From Oscillospiraceae bacterium (GTDB taxonomy: Bacteria > Bacillota > Clostridia > Oscillospirales > Ruminococcaceae): a stretch of 43,907 nucleotides of DNA. Made by a program: the position numbers and the translations under genes. Shown piece by piece: positions 16,570-24,840 of the stretch; positions within the stretch are counted from its first letter, which is position 1, and the number at the start of each line of letters is the position of its first letter. A model generated the notes under the pieces. That model had not been told where the DNA came from. It ran no database searches and worked only from the letters and a program-made list of their open reading frames with translations. The stretch spans positions 1 through 43,907 of the forward strand of contig JAFTYW010000013.1 in assembly GCA_017461245.1 (NCBI GenBank), in the 5' to 3' direction.

Positions 16570-16585
16570 ATCCGAATTTTCGGAT
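16570..16585. promoter_or_regulatory. 16-bp palindrome in the livK leader
   Basis: ATCCGAA-TT-TTCGGAT, seven-base perfect arms, located 32 nt upstream of the livK start and downstream of its promoter. Candidate operator or small leader hairpin. Confidence 0.4.
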
Positions 16586-16641
16586 AGGTTTACAAAAACA
16601 GTTTCTTCATTAAATAAATATACTATTTTTGAATAATATAT

Positions 16642-16671
16642 ATTATACTTGACTAATACTTGTTTTGTCAA
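16642..16671 (-). promoter_or_regulatory. Probable promoter of the liv operon
   Basis: Minus strand TTGACA (16671-16666), 18-nt spacer, TATAAT (16647-16642), giving a ~100-nt leader before livK. Confidence 0.7.
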
Positions 16672-16723
16672 TGCTTTTTTGAAACTTTTTATTCATAAAA
16701 TATGCAAAATATTCACCCTTTTA

Positions 16724-16739
16724 ATGAATAAAAATTCAT
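16724..16739. promoter_or_regulatory. Arg-box-like palindrome in the liv/VTT divergent region
   Basis: ATGAAT-AAAA-ATTCAT, a perfect dyad matching the TGAAT-W4-ATTCA core known for ArgR/AhrC operators. A second AT-rich TTCAT/TGCA/TTCA cluster lies at 16691-16715. Regulation by an ArgR homologue is an inference; no argR gene is in the window. Confidence 0.4.
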
Positions 16740-16770
16740 CATATTTAACAAATACTTAATTTTTAATCAC

Positions 16771-16799
16771 TTGCGCATTGCTAAAAAAAGGTATATAAT
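16771..16799 (+). promoter_or_regulatory. Probable promoter of the VTT-domain gene
   Basis: TTGCGC (16771-16776), 17-nt spacer, TATAAT (16794-16799), 30 nt before the chosen start. Confidence 0.6.
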
Positions 16800-16828
16800 T
16801 ACATTATACTTTGTCAGGGAGATTTATT

Positions 16829-17533
16829 ATGTCAGAAAAATTTTGGGACAAGCACAAGAAATTACTTGGCAGCATGCTTATTGCTTTTGCGGTTATTTTT
16901 TGTGCTGTAATAACCATTTTTATAGGCAAGCCGCTTATCGAGTTTGCCAAGGAGCCCGAGAAGTTTCAGGCCTGGATCGACTCGTTTGGCATCTGGGGAC
17001 GGCTTGTATTTATCGGAATAATCGTTTTGCAGGTCATCATTGCGCTTATACCCGGCGAGCCGTTTGAAATTGCGGCGGGATACGCCTTCGGAAGCATTGA
17101 GGGAACGCTTTTATGCCTTGCGGGAATAGTTATAGGGAGCATTATAATCTTTTTGCTTGTAAGAAAATTCGGCGTAAAGCTCCTTGAGCTATTCTTCCCC
17201 ATGGAAAAGATAAACTCGCTTAAGTTTTTGCAGAACAAGCGAAGACTTAACACCATTTACTTTATTGTTATGTGTCTGCCGGGAACGCCTAAAGACCTGC
17301 TTTCCTACTTTGCGGGGCTTACCGATATGAAAATAACCACCTGGCTTTTGATTGCAACGGTAGCAAGAATACCATCTGTTATTACCTCGACCATAGGCGG
17401 AAGCGCATTGGGAAGCGAGCAGTATCTTTTTGCAGGTATTGCTTTTGCCGCCACATTAGCTTTAAGCGGTGCGGGGCTGCTTATATACAGAAAAATTCAA
17501 AAAGTTCGCTCGAAAAACAATTCTGACAACTAA
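16829..17533 (+). CDS. TVP38/TMEM64-family (VTT/SNARE-associated domain) membrane protein
   Basis: A 234-residue polytopic membrane protein of the DedA/VTT superfamily; bacterial members are implicated in lipid scrambling or flipping, but this subgroup is uncharacterised. The ATG at 16829 follows AGGGAG by 7 nt. Landmarks are the first helix LLGSMLIAFAVIFCAVITIFI, the half-loop IALIPGEPFEIAAGYAFGSIEGTLLCLAGIVIGS, the CLPGTPKDLLSYFAGLTDMK re-entrant segment and the closing VARIPSVITSTIGGSALG. It is monocistronic and is followed by the riboswitch-controlled ATPase, which has its own promoter. Confidence 0.92.
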   Translation: MSEKFWDKHKKLLGSMLIAFAVIFCAVITIFIGKPLIEFAKEPEKFQAWIDSFGIWGRLVFIGIIVLQVIIALIPGEPFEIAAGYAFGSIEGTLLCLAGIVIGSIIIFLLVRKFGVKLLELFFPMEKINSLKFLQNKRRLNTIYFIVMCLPGTPKDLLSYFAGLTDMKITTWLLIATVARIPSVITSTIGGSALGSEQYLFAGIAFAATLALSGAGLLIYRKIQKVRSKNNSDN

Positions 17534-17542
17534 AATCCGCTA

Positions 17543-17571
17543 TTGACAGAAAAAGACAAATAGATTATAAT
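17543..17571 (+). promoter_or_regulatory. Consensus promoter of the riboswitch-ATPase unit
   Basis: TTGACA (17543-17548), 17-nt spacer, TATAAT (17566-17571); transcription should begin just before the aptamer. Confidence 0.8.
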
Positions 17572-17587
17572 TGATGTTGTAAAATAT

Positions 17588-17709
17588 TCCATGAGGGAGT
17601 AGTTAGCGCGAAAGCGTTTTCAAGTTCAACATACATGACGGAATTTCGTCTGGCTTGAATTTATAACAAGACTCATGTATGGGCAAACTCCATACATGAG
17701 TCTTTTTTT
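17588..17709 (+). ncRNA. yybP-ykoY (Mn2+-sensing) riboswitch with overlapping terminator
   Basis: The aptamer (about 17588-17678) shows the conserved GGGAGTAG loop, a small GCGC-GAAA-GCG stem, and the second conserved docking strand TTCAACATAC, with paired TGACG/CGTCT and TTCAAG/CTTGAA stems. P1 pairs CATGAG (17590-17595) with CTCATG (17672-17677). The same 3' P1 strand is the 5' arm of a 14-bp terminator (17669-17682 with 17690-17703, then a T run to 17709). The two structures are mutually exclusive. Metal-stabilised P1 would therefore prevent termination, making an ON switch for the downstream ATPase. The family's response to Mn2+ is established knowledge; it has not been shown for this copy. 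Confidence 0.9.
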
Positions 17710-17737
17710 ACACAATAATAAAAAAGGAGAAACGCAA

Positions 17738-20416
17738 ATGAAATTTTACACCGAGGACATTGCTGCTGTTTTTGATGACATCGGCTCGAACGCCGAGGGA
17801 CTATCCTCGCAAGAGGCTGCAGAGCGTCTTGAAAAGAACGGCAAAAACCAGCTGAAACAAGCAAAAAAAGATTCTCTTTTAAAGAGGTTCTTAAATCAGC
17901 TTAAAGACCCGATGATAATAATCCTCTTGATTGCGGCATTTGTTTCTGCCGCAACAGAGATGGCTGAAGCCGCCGCAAACGGTCACGCTATCCCCTTCCC
18001 GACCGACGCGCTTATAATTTTGGCGGTTGTTATCATTAACTCCGTTCTGGGCGTTTACCAGGAGAGCAAGGCTGAAAAGGCCATCGAAGCACTTCAGGAA
18101 ATTTCAGCCGCAACCTCACGCGTTCTGCGCGACGGAAAGATCAGCTCTGTAAGGAGCGAAGAGCTGGTTGTTGGCGACGTTGTTTTGCTTGAGGCGGGAG
18201 ATGCAGTTCCTGCAGACTGCCGAATTTTTGAAAGCGCAAGCCTCAAAATTGAAGAAGCGGCTCTTACCGGTGAGAGCGTTCCCGTTAACAAATACATTGA
18301 CGTTATTACCCCGAGCGGTGACGACGTTCCTCTCGGCGACCGCAAGAATATGGGTTACATGGGAAGCACCGTTGTTTACGGACGCGGCAAGGCAGTCGTT
18401 ACAGGCACGGGTATGGACACCGAGATGGGCAAGATCGCAGACGCTATTGCCACCGCCGAGGAAGGACAGACTCCTCTGCAGATAAAGCTTGCACAGCTTA
18501 GCAAGATACTCAGCCTGCTCGTTATCGGAATCTGCGTATTTATCTTTGGATTTAACATTGTTGAGCACCTTGTTTTAAACAAGCCTATCGACCTTACCTT
18601 TGGTCTTTCGAGCTTTATGACCGCAGTAAGCCTTGCGGTTGCCGCAATTCCTGAGGGGCTTGTTGCAGTTGTTACAATCGTTCTTTCGATCGGCGTTACA
18701 AATATGTCAGCCAAGAAGGCTATTATCAGAAAGCTTACCGCAGTTGAAACACTCGGCTGCGCTCAGATAATCTGCTCCGACAAGACGGGTACTCTCACCC
18801 AGAACAAAATGACGGTTGTTGAGAGCTACGGTGCTAACAGCGATCTTGTTGCAATAGCATCTGCACTCTGCTCTGATGCAGAAGTTAACAAAGATGAGGC
18901 ACAGGAAGTAGTCGGCGAGCCTACCGAGGCGGCGCTTGTTGCATTTGCTCTTTCCAAAGGCTTTAACAAAAATAACCTCAAAGAGAAAAATCCCAGAGTT
19001 GCAGAGGCCCCCTTTGACTCAAACCGCAAGATGATGTCAACTGTTCACAACACAGAAAACGGCATCGTTCAGTACACCAAGGGCGCTCCCGACGAGGTTC
19101 TTCGCCGCTGCACAAAGATACTCACTGAAAACGGAATCGTTGACCTCACCGACGAGGCTCGAGGCGAGATCTTAAACGCCAACAAGGCTATGGCTGACAA
19201 GGCGCTTCGTGTTCTCGCAGTTACCGAGCGCTTCCACGATGACGTTCCTACCGACTGCAGCCCCGCGGCTCTTGAAAACGACCTTGTTTTCATCGGTCTT
19301 ACCGGAATGATCGACCCCGTTCGTCCCGAAGTCAAGGCGGCTATCGCAGAGTGCCGCGAGGCAGGAATTACACCCATTATGATTACTGGCGACCACTACG
19401 ACACCGCCGTCGCGATAGCCAAGGAGCTTGGAATTGCAACAGACTCTTCACAGGCTATAACCGGCGCACAGCTCTCTGCTATGAGCGACGAGGAGTTTAG
19501 CCAGAAGGTTAAGGAAATCTATGTTTACGCCCGAGTTCAGCCCGAGCACAAGACCAGAATAGTCAACGCTTGGCACGATCTTGGAATGGTTACTGCTATG
19601 ACGGGTGACGGAGTTAACGATGCTCCCTCCATTAAGAGTGCCGACATCGGCGTTGGAATGGGAATCACAGGAACAGACGTTACCAAGAACGTTGCAGATA
19701 TGGTTCTTGCAGACGACAACTTTGCAACAATTGTTGCCGCAGTTGCCGAGGGCAGACGAATTTACGACAACATCAAAAAGGCAATTCAGTTCCTTTTAAG
19801 TTCCAATCTCTCAGAGGTTTTTGCAATCTTCTTCTCCACCCTCTGCGGATTTACCATCTTAAAACCCACCCATCTGTTATTTATCAACCTTATTACCGAC
19901 AGCCTGCCCGCCCTTGCGCTAGGCGTTGAGCCTCCCGAGGGCGACATTATGAGCCGCAAGCCCAGAAAAGCAAACGAAGGCGTTTTCGCAAACGGAATGG
20001 GCTTTGACGTTGTTTACCAGGGCGTTTTGGTTGCAGTTCTTACCGTTATTTCCTACTTTATCGGAAGATTCTTAGATCCCCACGTTGTTGAAGAAGCAGG
20101 AATGATTATGAGCGGCCACGGAATTACAATGGCCTTCCTCACCCTTTCAATGTGTGAGATATTCCATTCGTTTAATATGCGTTCGCAGAGAAAGTCAATT
20201 TTCAGCCTCGGCAAAAAGCAGAACATGCTGCTGCTCGGTGCAATGCTTCTCTCCTTCGTTCTCACAACCGCAATCATTGAAATTCCTGTTCTTGCAAGCA
20301 TTTTTGATTTCACCACCATCGGTATTCTCGAATACGCTATTTCAATAGGCCTTGCCCTTATGGTTATCCCCGTTGTTGAAATTGTGAAATTTATTCAGAG
20401 AAAGCTCGGTAAATAA
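17738..20416 (+). CDS. P2-type cation-transporting ATPase, probable Mn2+ (or Ca2+) exporter
   Basis: An 892-residue membrane pump resembling SERCA/PMR1-type P2A ATPases. It has the N-terminal cation-ATPase domain, actuator LTGESVPV, M4 AIPEGLVAVVT, phosphorylation site DKTGT (D348), nucleotide domain, hinge TGDGVNDAP (about 622-630), M5 LLSSNLSEVFAIF and M6 NLITDSLPALALG. The start at 17738 follows AAGGAGA by 7 nt, after the riboswitch terminator. Sequence similarity alone would give the label calcium ATPase. The upstream yybP-ykoY riboswitch, which senses Mn2+ in characterised cases, argues that it exports excess Mn2+ from the cytosol. Both ions may be handled. Confidence 0.93.
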   Translation: MKFYTEDIAAVFDDIGSNAEGLSSQEAAERLEKNGKNQLKQAKKDSLLKRFLNQLKDPMIIILLIAAFVSAATEMAEAAANGHAIPFPTDALIILAVVIINSVLGVYQESKAEKAIEALQEISAATSRVLRDGKISSVRSEELVVGDVVLLEAGDAVPADCRIFESASLKIEEAALTGESVPVNKYIDVITPSGDDVPLGDRKNMGYMGSTVVYGRGKAVVTGTGMDTEMGKIADAIATAEEGQTPLQIKLAQLSKILSLLVIGICVFIFGFNIVEHLVLNKPIDLTFGLSSFMTAVSLAVAAIPEGLVAVVTIVLSIGVTNMSAKKAIIRKLTAVETLGCAQIICSDKTGTLTQNKMTVVESYGANSDLVAIASALCSDAEVNKDEAQEVVGEPTEAALVAFALSKGFNKNNLKEKNPRVAEAPFDSNRKMMSTVHNTENGIVQYTKGAPDEVLRRCTKILTENGIVDLTDEARGEILNANKAMADKALRVLAVTERFHDDVPTDCSPAALENDLVFIGLTGMIDPVRPEVKAAIAECREAGITPIMITGDHYDTAVAIAKELGIATDSSQAITGAQLSAMSDEEFSQKVKEIYVYARVQPEHKTRIVNAWHDLGMVTAMTGDGVNDAPSIKSADIGVGMGITGTDVTKNVADMVLADDNFATIVAAVAEGRRIYDNIKKAIQFLLSSNLSEVFAIFFSTLCGFTILKPTHLLFINLITDSLPALALGVEPPEGDIMSRKPRKANEGVFANGMGFDVVYQGVLVAVLTVISYFIGRFLDPHVVEEAGMIMSGHGITMAFLTLSMCEIFHSFNMRSQRKSIFSLGKKQNMLLLGAMLLSFVLTTAIIEIPVLASIFDFTTIGILEYAISIGLALMVIPVVEIVKFIQRKLGK

Positions 20417-20421
20417 AAAAC

Positions 20422-20552
20422 AAAAAGGCTCCCTTGTTAAAGGGAGCTGGATTTTGCGAAGCAAAAGACTGAGGGATTGTAATTTTAAACAGATTACAAT
20501 CCTCCCGTCATCCTTCGGATGCCACCCTCCTTTACACAAGGAGGGCTTTTTT
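20422..20552. repeat. Hairpin repeat copy A (131 bp), also terminator for the ATPase and galK
   Basis: A five-hairpin intergenic element: GCTCCCTT/AAGGGAGC, TTTTGC/GCAAAA, GGATTGTAAT/ATTACAATCC, CATCC/GGATG and CCCTCCTT/AAGGAGGG, with A tract at one end and T tract at the other. A close copy occurs inverted at 24921-25048. It ends 14 nt from the galK stop and can terminate both convergent genes. Confidence 0.85.
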
Positions 20553-20566
20553 AATTTTACCTTCGA

Positions 20567-21853
20567 TTATGCGATTGCGACAACGCCGCCGTCAGCACGG
20601 ATATTAAGCACCTTGCAGGCGCCCTCTCCAAAAACGCTGTCCATAGTTTCCTTATATGTAGAAAGCAGGTCTGCGGGAACAAATGCCTGAATTGTTCCGC
20701 CAAAGCCGCCGCCGTGAACTCTGTAAGCTCCGCGCTCGCCGAGCACTCCGTCGCTGATGCAGAGAGCAAGCGAAAGGCCCTGCTCTGCGGTGTTAAGGCT
20801 TGTGTAAACATTCTGCAGATACATAAACGAGGATCTGCCCGAAGCCTTGATAAGCTTTAAGAAGGTATCAAAATCACCCGACTTTAGAGCCGCCGCTTGA
20901 GCGTCTACCCTATCGTTTTCTTGGGCAAAGTGAAGCGCACGAAGAACTGCTCTGTCGCCGAATTTTTCTCTCAAAACTGCGGCATTCTTAACAATTTCCG
21001 CTCTGTTAAGACCTCTTAAGGTTTCTTTTCCAAAGAAGCCCGCAACAGCCTTCATTTCGCTGGGTATCGCGGCATATTCGTGTGTAAGATCGGAGTGGTT
21101 TCCACCTGTATCAACAATGCAGAGAGCGTGCCCTGCTGATGCGAAATCAAAATCAATCTTTTCAATAGCGGGCATCTTAGGATCGGCAAAATCAATGGTG
21201 ATAAAGCCGCCGACCGAGCTTGCGGTCTGATCAAGAAGTCCGCAGGGTTTGCCGAAATACTTGTTCTCGGCAAACTGCGAGATCTGTGCAACTGTAACAG
21301 CATCGACCTTGCCGTCGTTATACAGATGATTTAAAATTGTGCAGAGAAGCACCTCAAAGGCTGCCGAGCTTGAAACGCCCGAACCCTTTAAAACATTAGA
21401 AGTAGTGTAAGCGACAAAGCCGCCAAAGCTTAAGCCGCGCTCCTTAAAGCCGTTACAAACGCCCTTGACAAGCGCCTTAGCGGTGTTGAGCTCGCTCTCG
21501 CAAAACTCAACATTATCGGTTGTGAGAATGTCGGGTTTAAAGCCCTTGGACTGCACCTCAAGCCTTTTTTCGCATTTAGCAACAACGCCTATAACGTCAA
21601 GGTCGATACCTGCGGCGAGGGTCTTGCCGTTATTGTGGTCGGTATGATTTCCGCAAACCTCTGTTCTGCCGGGCGCAGAAAAGATGCTGACCTCGGTGTA
21701 TTCGGGGTAAAGCGCCGCGAAAGCTTCGAGCGCCTCAATATATCTTGTTCTCTGATACGAGATGATATCGTCTGTGTTTCCGTACAGCCTTACAAAAGCG
21801 CTATCGTGCGCACCGCTTGCAATCTGCTCTTTAAGTGTTAAAAGCTGACTCAT
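20567..21853 (-). CDS. galK: Galactokinase
   Basis: Cytoplasmic GHMP-family kinase that phosphorylates galactose at C1 with ATP (Leloir pathway). The ATG at 21853 is preferred because GGAGG lies 9 nt upstream; this gives 428 residues, longer than the ~390 of E. coli GalK but usual for Clostridial forms. Motifs are the galactokinase signature SAPGRTEVCGNHTDHNNGK, the GHMP ATP loop LKGSGVSSSAAFEVLL, and the C-terminal VHGGGFGGTIQAFVP. It has its own promoter (21892-21920). It is divergent from an AraC regulator that probably controls it. No galT or galE is adjacent. Confidence 0.95.
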   Translation of the reverse strand: MSQLLTLKEQIASGAHDSAFVRLYGNTDDIISYQRTRYIEALEAFAALYPEYTEVSIFSAPGRTEVCGNHTDHNNGKTLAAGIDLDVIGVVAKCEKRLEVQSKGFKPDILTTDNVEFCESELNTAKALVKGVCNGFKERGLSFGGFVAYTTSNVLKGSGVSSSAAFEVLLCTILNHLYNDGKVDAVTVAQISQFAENKYFGKPCGLLDQTASSVGGFITIDFADPKMPAIEKIDFDFASAGHALCIVDTGGNHSDLTHEYAAIPSEMKAVAGFFGKETLRGLNRAEIVKNAAVLREKFGDRAVLRALHFAQENDRVDAQAAALKSGDFDTFLKLIKASGRSSFMYLQNVYTSLNTAEQGLSLALCISDGVLGERGAYRVHGGGFGGTIQAFVPADLLSTYKETMDSVFGEGACKVLNIRADGGVVAIA

Positions 21854-21891
21854 TTTACAAAACCTCCGAAAGTTTTTGTCGTTCTTTTTAA

Positions 21892-21920
21892 AGTATAGCA
21901 TATAGTTTTCGATTTGTCTA
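21892..21920 (-). promoter_or_regulatory. Probable promoter of galK
   Basis: Minus strand TAGACA (21920-21915), 17-nt spacer, TATACT (21897-21892), 38 nt before the galK start. Confidence 0.6.
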
Positions 21921-21953
21921 TAAGTCCAAATTGTTAATTTTTATGGATTATTG

Positions 21954-21982
21954 TTGCTTTGATGGAAATAATATGGTATACT
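21954..21982 (+). promoter_or_regulatory. Probable promoter of the AraC-family gene
   Basis: TTGCTT (21954-21959), 17-nt spacer, TATACT (21977-21982). It is divergent from the galK promoter with ~33 bp between the -35 boxes, so one bound regulator could affect both. Confidence 0.5.
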
Positions 21983-22006
21983 AAAATAAATTTGGGGGTG
22001 CAGAAG

Positions 22007-22873
22007 ATGAAACAATACTTCAAATATTCCTTATATTCTCCTATGCTCGAAAACGTCGGGCTTAATGTTTACAACTGCGGATACCAGCAATGCAGCGGCG
22101 GTCACAGCTGGGGTCCTGCCGTTCGCGACCATTATCTTATCCACCTCGTTGTGTCGGGCAAGGGAGCTTACACAGTCGACGGGCAGGAATACGCTCTAAG
22201 TAAGGGTAGCGCATTTATAATCCGTCCGCAGTCGCTGGTTTCGTATTCTGCCGACGAAAATGACCCTTGGGAATACTGCTGGGTAGGCTTTAACGGCGCT
22301 GACGCTTCCCGCCTTGTTGAGCTTACCGCTTTTGAGGACGATACCCCCGTTATTACAATTGGCGACGACTCGCTCAGTGCGCTTCACGAGGCGTTTATCA
22401 GCATATATTCAAGCTTTGGCACCGCTGCCGAGCAGGAGACCCTTACCGTTTCAAAGCTTTTCGAGGTCTTCTCCCTGCTTATCAAGGCGGCTCCCAACAA
22501 AAAGCCCGATTCGTCTTCGGGCAGGCTTTACATTAAAAATGCCGTTAAATTTATTCAACGAAATTTCTCCGACAGCATCGACATTTCGGACATTGCGGGG
22601 CACGTTGGACTTAGCCGAAGCCATCTTTACAGAATTTTTGTAAAGCATCTTTCGCTTTCTCCCAACGAGTATTTAACGCAGTACCGAATAAATCAAGCCT
22701 GTGTTCTCTTGCGAACCTCGGGGCTTTCGGTCGGCGAGATCGCAAGCTCTGTCGGCTTTGACGACCAGCTTTATTTTTCGAGGGTATTTAAAAAAGTCAA
22801 GGGCGTTCCGCCCTCTCAATATTTAAAAGAAATTGCTGACACCAAGCAGCACGGCGACAATAGTGAGTTATGA
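22007..22873 (+). CDS. AraC-family transcriptional regulator (cupin + HTH)
   Basis: A 288-residue regulator with an N-terminal sugar-sensing cupin (HLVVSGKGAYTVDGQEYALSKGSAFIIRP) and a C-terminal AraC DNA-binding pair of helix-turn-helices (IDISDIAGHVGLSRSHLYRIFVKHL and GLSVGEIASSVGFDDQLYFSRVFKKVKGVPPSQY). The ATG at 22007 is preferred over an upstream ATG because GGGGGTG lies 6 nt before it. Divergent placement from galK suggests a galactose or galactoside sensor (inference). The LTA-synthase-like gene begins 10 nt downstream and is probably co-transcribed. Confidence 0.93.
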   Translation: MKQYFKYSLYSPMLENVGLNVYNCGYQQCSGGHSWGPAVRDHYLIHLVVSGKGAYTVDGQEYALSKGSAFIIRPQSLVSYSADENDPWEYCWVGFNGADASRLVELTAFEDDTPVITIGDDSLSALHEAFISIYSSFGTAAEQETLTVSKLFEVFSLLIKAAPNKKPDSSSGRLYIKNAVKFIQRNFSDSIDISDIAGHVGLSRSHLYRIFVKHLSLSPNEYLTQYRINQACVLLRTSGLSVGEIASSVGFDDQLYFSRVFKKVKGVPPSQYLKEIADTKQHGDNSEL

Positions 22874-22883
22874 AGGTGAAACA

Positions 22884-24806
22884 ATGAATTTTGGCGATAA
22901 GCTCTATAGTTTCTACAAGCGGCACGACACGGCAATCTTGCGAGTTCTTGCTATGACGGTCTACTGCTTGTGCCTGCCGATACTTACCGAATGGGTGGTG
23001 CGAGGCAGCTTTACCGAGGCGCTCGGCTGGGTCTCTGACAGGCCTGCTGCCTACCTTTTTACCTCGGTTTTCTTTTACTTTTTAACATTCTTTTTCTTTA
23101 CGCTGATGCGCAGGATAGATTTCCCTATTCTGATAGTTTCGGTCATCGCATTCGGCTTGGGCGCAGCTTCGTATTTTAAGAGCAGTTACCGAAGCGAGCC
23201 GCTCTATCCCTGGGACCTTGGAATTGTTTCTGAGGCGGCGGACATTTCGTCAGAAATGGACCTTACCCCGACCACTGCGATGCTTACGGCAGGAGCAATA
23301 ATTTTAGCGGTCTTTGCCCTGCTTTTAGCCTTACACATTGTATTTTTCAAAAAGCAGATATTCAGAAAACACCCGCGCACCAAAAAGCGCAACATTCAGC
23401 TCGCGACGCAGATCTTTGTTTCGCTTTCAGTTTTAGTTTGCTACACCTTGTTTGTTCTTAACAACACCGCTATAATGACGGCTTTCGGCATTACCGAAAG
23501 CGCATTTCGTCAGCCGCAGGCTTATAGACGCAACGGCTTTGTGCAGTCCTTTATAATGAACACAAAATACATTCTGCCCGAAAAGCCCGACGAATACAGC
23601 AGCAATTCTGTAAGCGAGGCCGTCTCCTCTGTTAAGGATTACAGCAACAGCGAAACGGGCAACGTAAAGCCTAACATTATTTATCTTATGAGCGAGTCGT
23701 ATGCCGACATCTCGCTCTGCGAGAACGTAACCTATCACGATAACATTTTTGTTGCTACCGACCATTTGAAGAAACACTACGTTTCGGGAACGCTCTTAGG
23801 GGCGCAGTTTGGCGGCGGCACCTGCAACAGCGAGTTTGAGGTGCTGACAGGCTTTTCGATGAGCTATCTGCCCGCGGGCTGCACGCCGTATCAGCAGTAT
23901 TTTAATACCGAAACAGTCAGCTACCCGCGTTTTCTTAAAGAGCTGGGTTACACAACGGTTGCGATCCACTCTTACGGCAGACAATTCTGGAACAGAGACG
24001 TTGCCTATCCCAACATGGGCTTTGACAAGTTCCTCGCCGAAGAAAGCTTTGTTGACCCGCTCCGCCGCCGCGGTCTTATAAAGGACGACGAGCTGGTGGC
24101 AAAAATAATTGAGGAGTACGAGGCAAATCTCCCGAGCGGTAAGCCTTTCTTCAACTTCTCGGTTTCGATGCAAAATCACGGCTCGTTTACCGACGGGCAG
24201 TATTTAGAAAACTACCGTGTAAATCTTTCCTGCGATGAGCTTACAGACGAGCAGGAGGGCATCCTTATCACCTACGCAACTGGAATAAGGGATGCCAACA
24301 TTGCGCTCGACAAGCTTATAAATTATTTCTCGAGCGTCAGCGAGCCGACTATAATCTGTATGTTCGGCGACCACTTAGGCTCGCTTGGCGGAAGCGATGA
24401 GATCTACATCAAGAGCGGATATATGGGCGACCCCGAAGAGAGCGCCGAGGAAGCGTCAAAGAAATACACAACACCCTTCTTTATCTGGGACAATTTCACG
24501 ACGCTTAATTTCACCGCAGATAAAATGAGCTTTTATCAGCTTATACCCTCGATATGCAACTGGTACAATCTTGATAGGCCTGCATTTTTCGATTACCTCT
24601 TGGAACAGCAGGACTATTTCCGCGGCGCCGCTCTCGGCACCTATCTTGACGCTGACGGTAACGCAAGTTATGAACTACCCGCCGCGGCGCAGGAATACTA
24701 TGACAAGCACAAGCTGCTGCAGTACGACCTTATGTTCGGCAAGGGCTATAGCGAAAAAGAGCTTTACACCCACACCGCACAAACAACGTCGGTCAAAACA
24801 GAATAA
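22884..24806 (+). CDS. LTA synthase / phosphoglycerol transferase family membrane sulfatase-fold enzyme
   Basis: A 640-residue protein with about five N-terminal membrane helices (first ~200 residues) and an extracellular alkaline-phosphatase-fold domain. Motifs match LtaS-type enzymes: NIIYLMSESYADI, the nucleophile segment GGGTCNSEFEVLTGFS (T313), AIHSYGRQFWNRD, FNFSVSMQNHGSF, and the metal site ICMFGDHLGSLGG. The ATG at 22884 has AAGGTG upstream; a longer start would overlap the AraC gene. The likely reaction is transfer of glycerol-phosphate from phosphatidylglycerol to a surface glycolipid or glycan. Whether it makes true lipoteichoic acid or decorates another glycan is open. A terminator follows at 24814-24840. 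Confidence 0.9.
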   Translation: MNFGDKLYSFYKRHDTAILRVLAMTVYCLCLPILTEWVVRGSFTEALGWVSDRPAAYLFTSVFFYFLTFFFFTLMRRIDFPILIVSVIAFGLGAASYFKSSYRSEPLYPWDLGIVSEAADISSEMDLTPTTAMLTAGAIILAVFALLLALHIVFFKKQIFRKHPRTKKRNIQLATQIFVSLSVLVCYTLFVLNNTAIMTAFGITESAFRQPQAYRRNGFVQSFIMNTKYILPEKPDEYSSNSVSEAVSSVKDYSNSETGNVKPNIIYLMSESYADISLCENVTYHDNIFVATDHLKKHYVSGTLLGAQFGGGTCNSEFEVLTGFSMSYLPAGCTPYQQYFNTETVSYPRFLKELGYTTVAIHSYGRQFWNRDVAYPNMGFDKFLAEESFVDPLRRRGLIKDDELVAKIIEEYEANLPSGKPFFNFSVSMQNHGSFTDGQYLENYRVNLSCDELTDEQEGILITYATGIRDANIALDKLINYFSSVSEPTIICMFGDHLGSLGGSDEIYIKSGYMGDPEESAEEASKKYTTPFFIWDNFTTLNFTADKMSFYQLIPSICNWYNLDRPAFFDYLLEQQDYFRGAALGTYLDADGNASYELPAAAQEYYDKHKLLQYDLMFGKGYSEKELYTHTAQTTSVKTE

Positions 24807-24813
24807 AAAAACC

Positions 24814-24840
24814 AAAACCCCTCTAACGAGGGGTTTTCTT
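24814..24840 (+). terminator. Terminator of the LtaS-like gene
   Basis: AAAACCCCTC (24814-24823) and GAGGGGTTTT (24828-24837), 4-nt loop, then CTT. Confidence 0.9.

Noticed and set aside
17675-17737. Upstream extension of the P-type ATPase
   Set aside because: The extra 21 codons would lie in the riboswitch terminator hairpin; the ATG at 17738 has AAGGAGA 7 nt upstream.
22833-22883. Upstream start for the LtaS-like gene
   Set aside because: It overlaps the AraC coding sequence and has no ribosome site; ATG 22884 is better supported.
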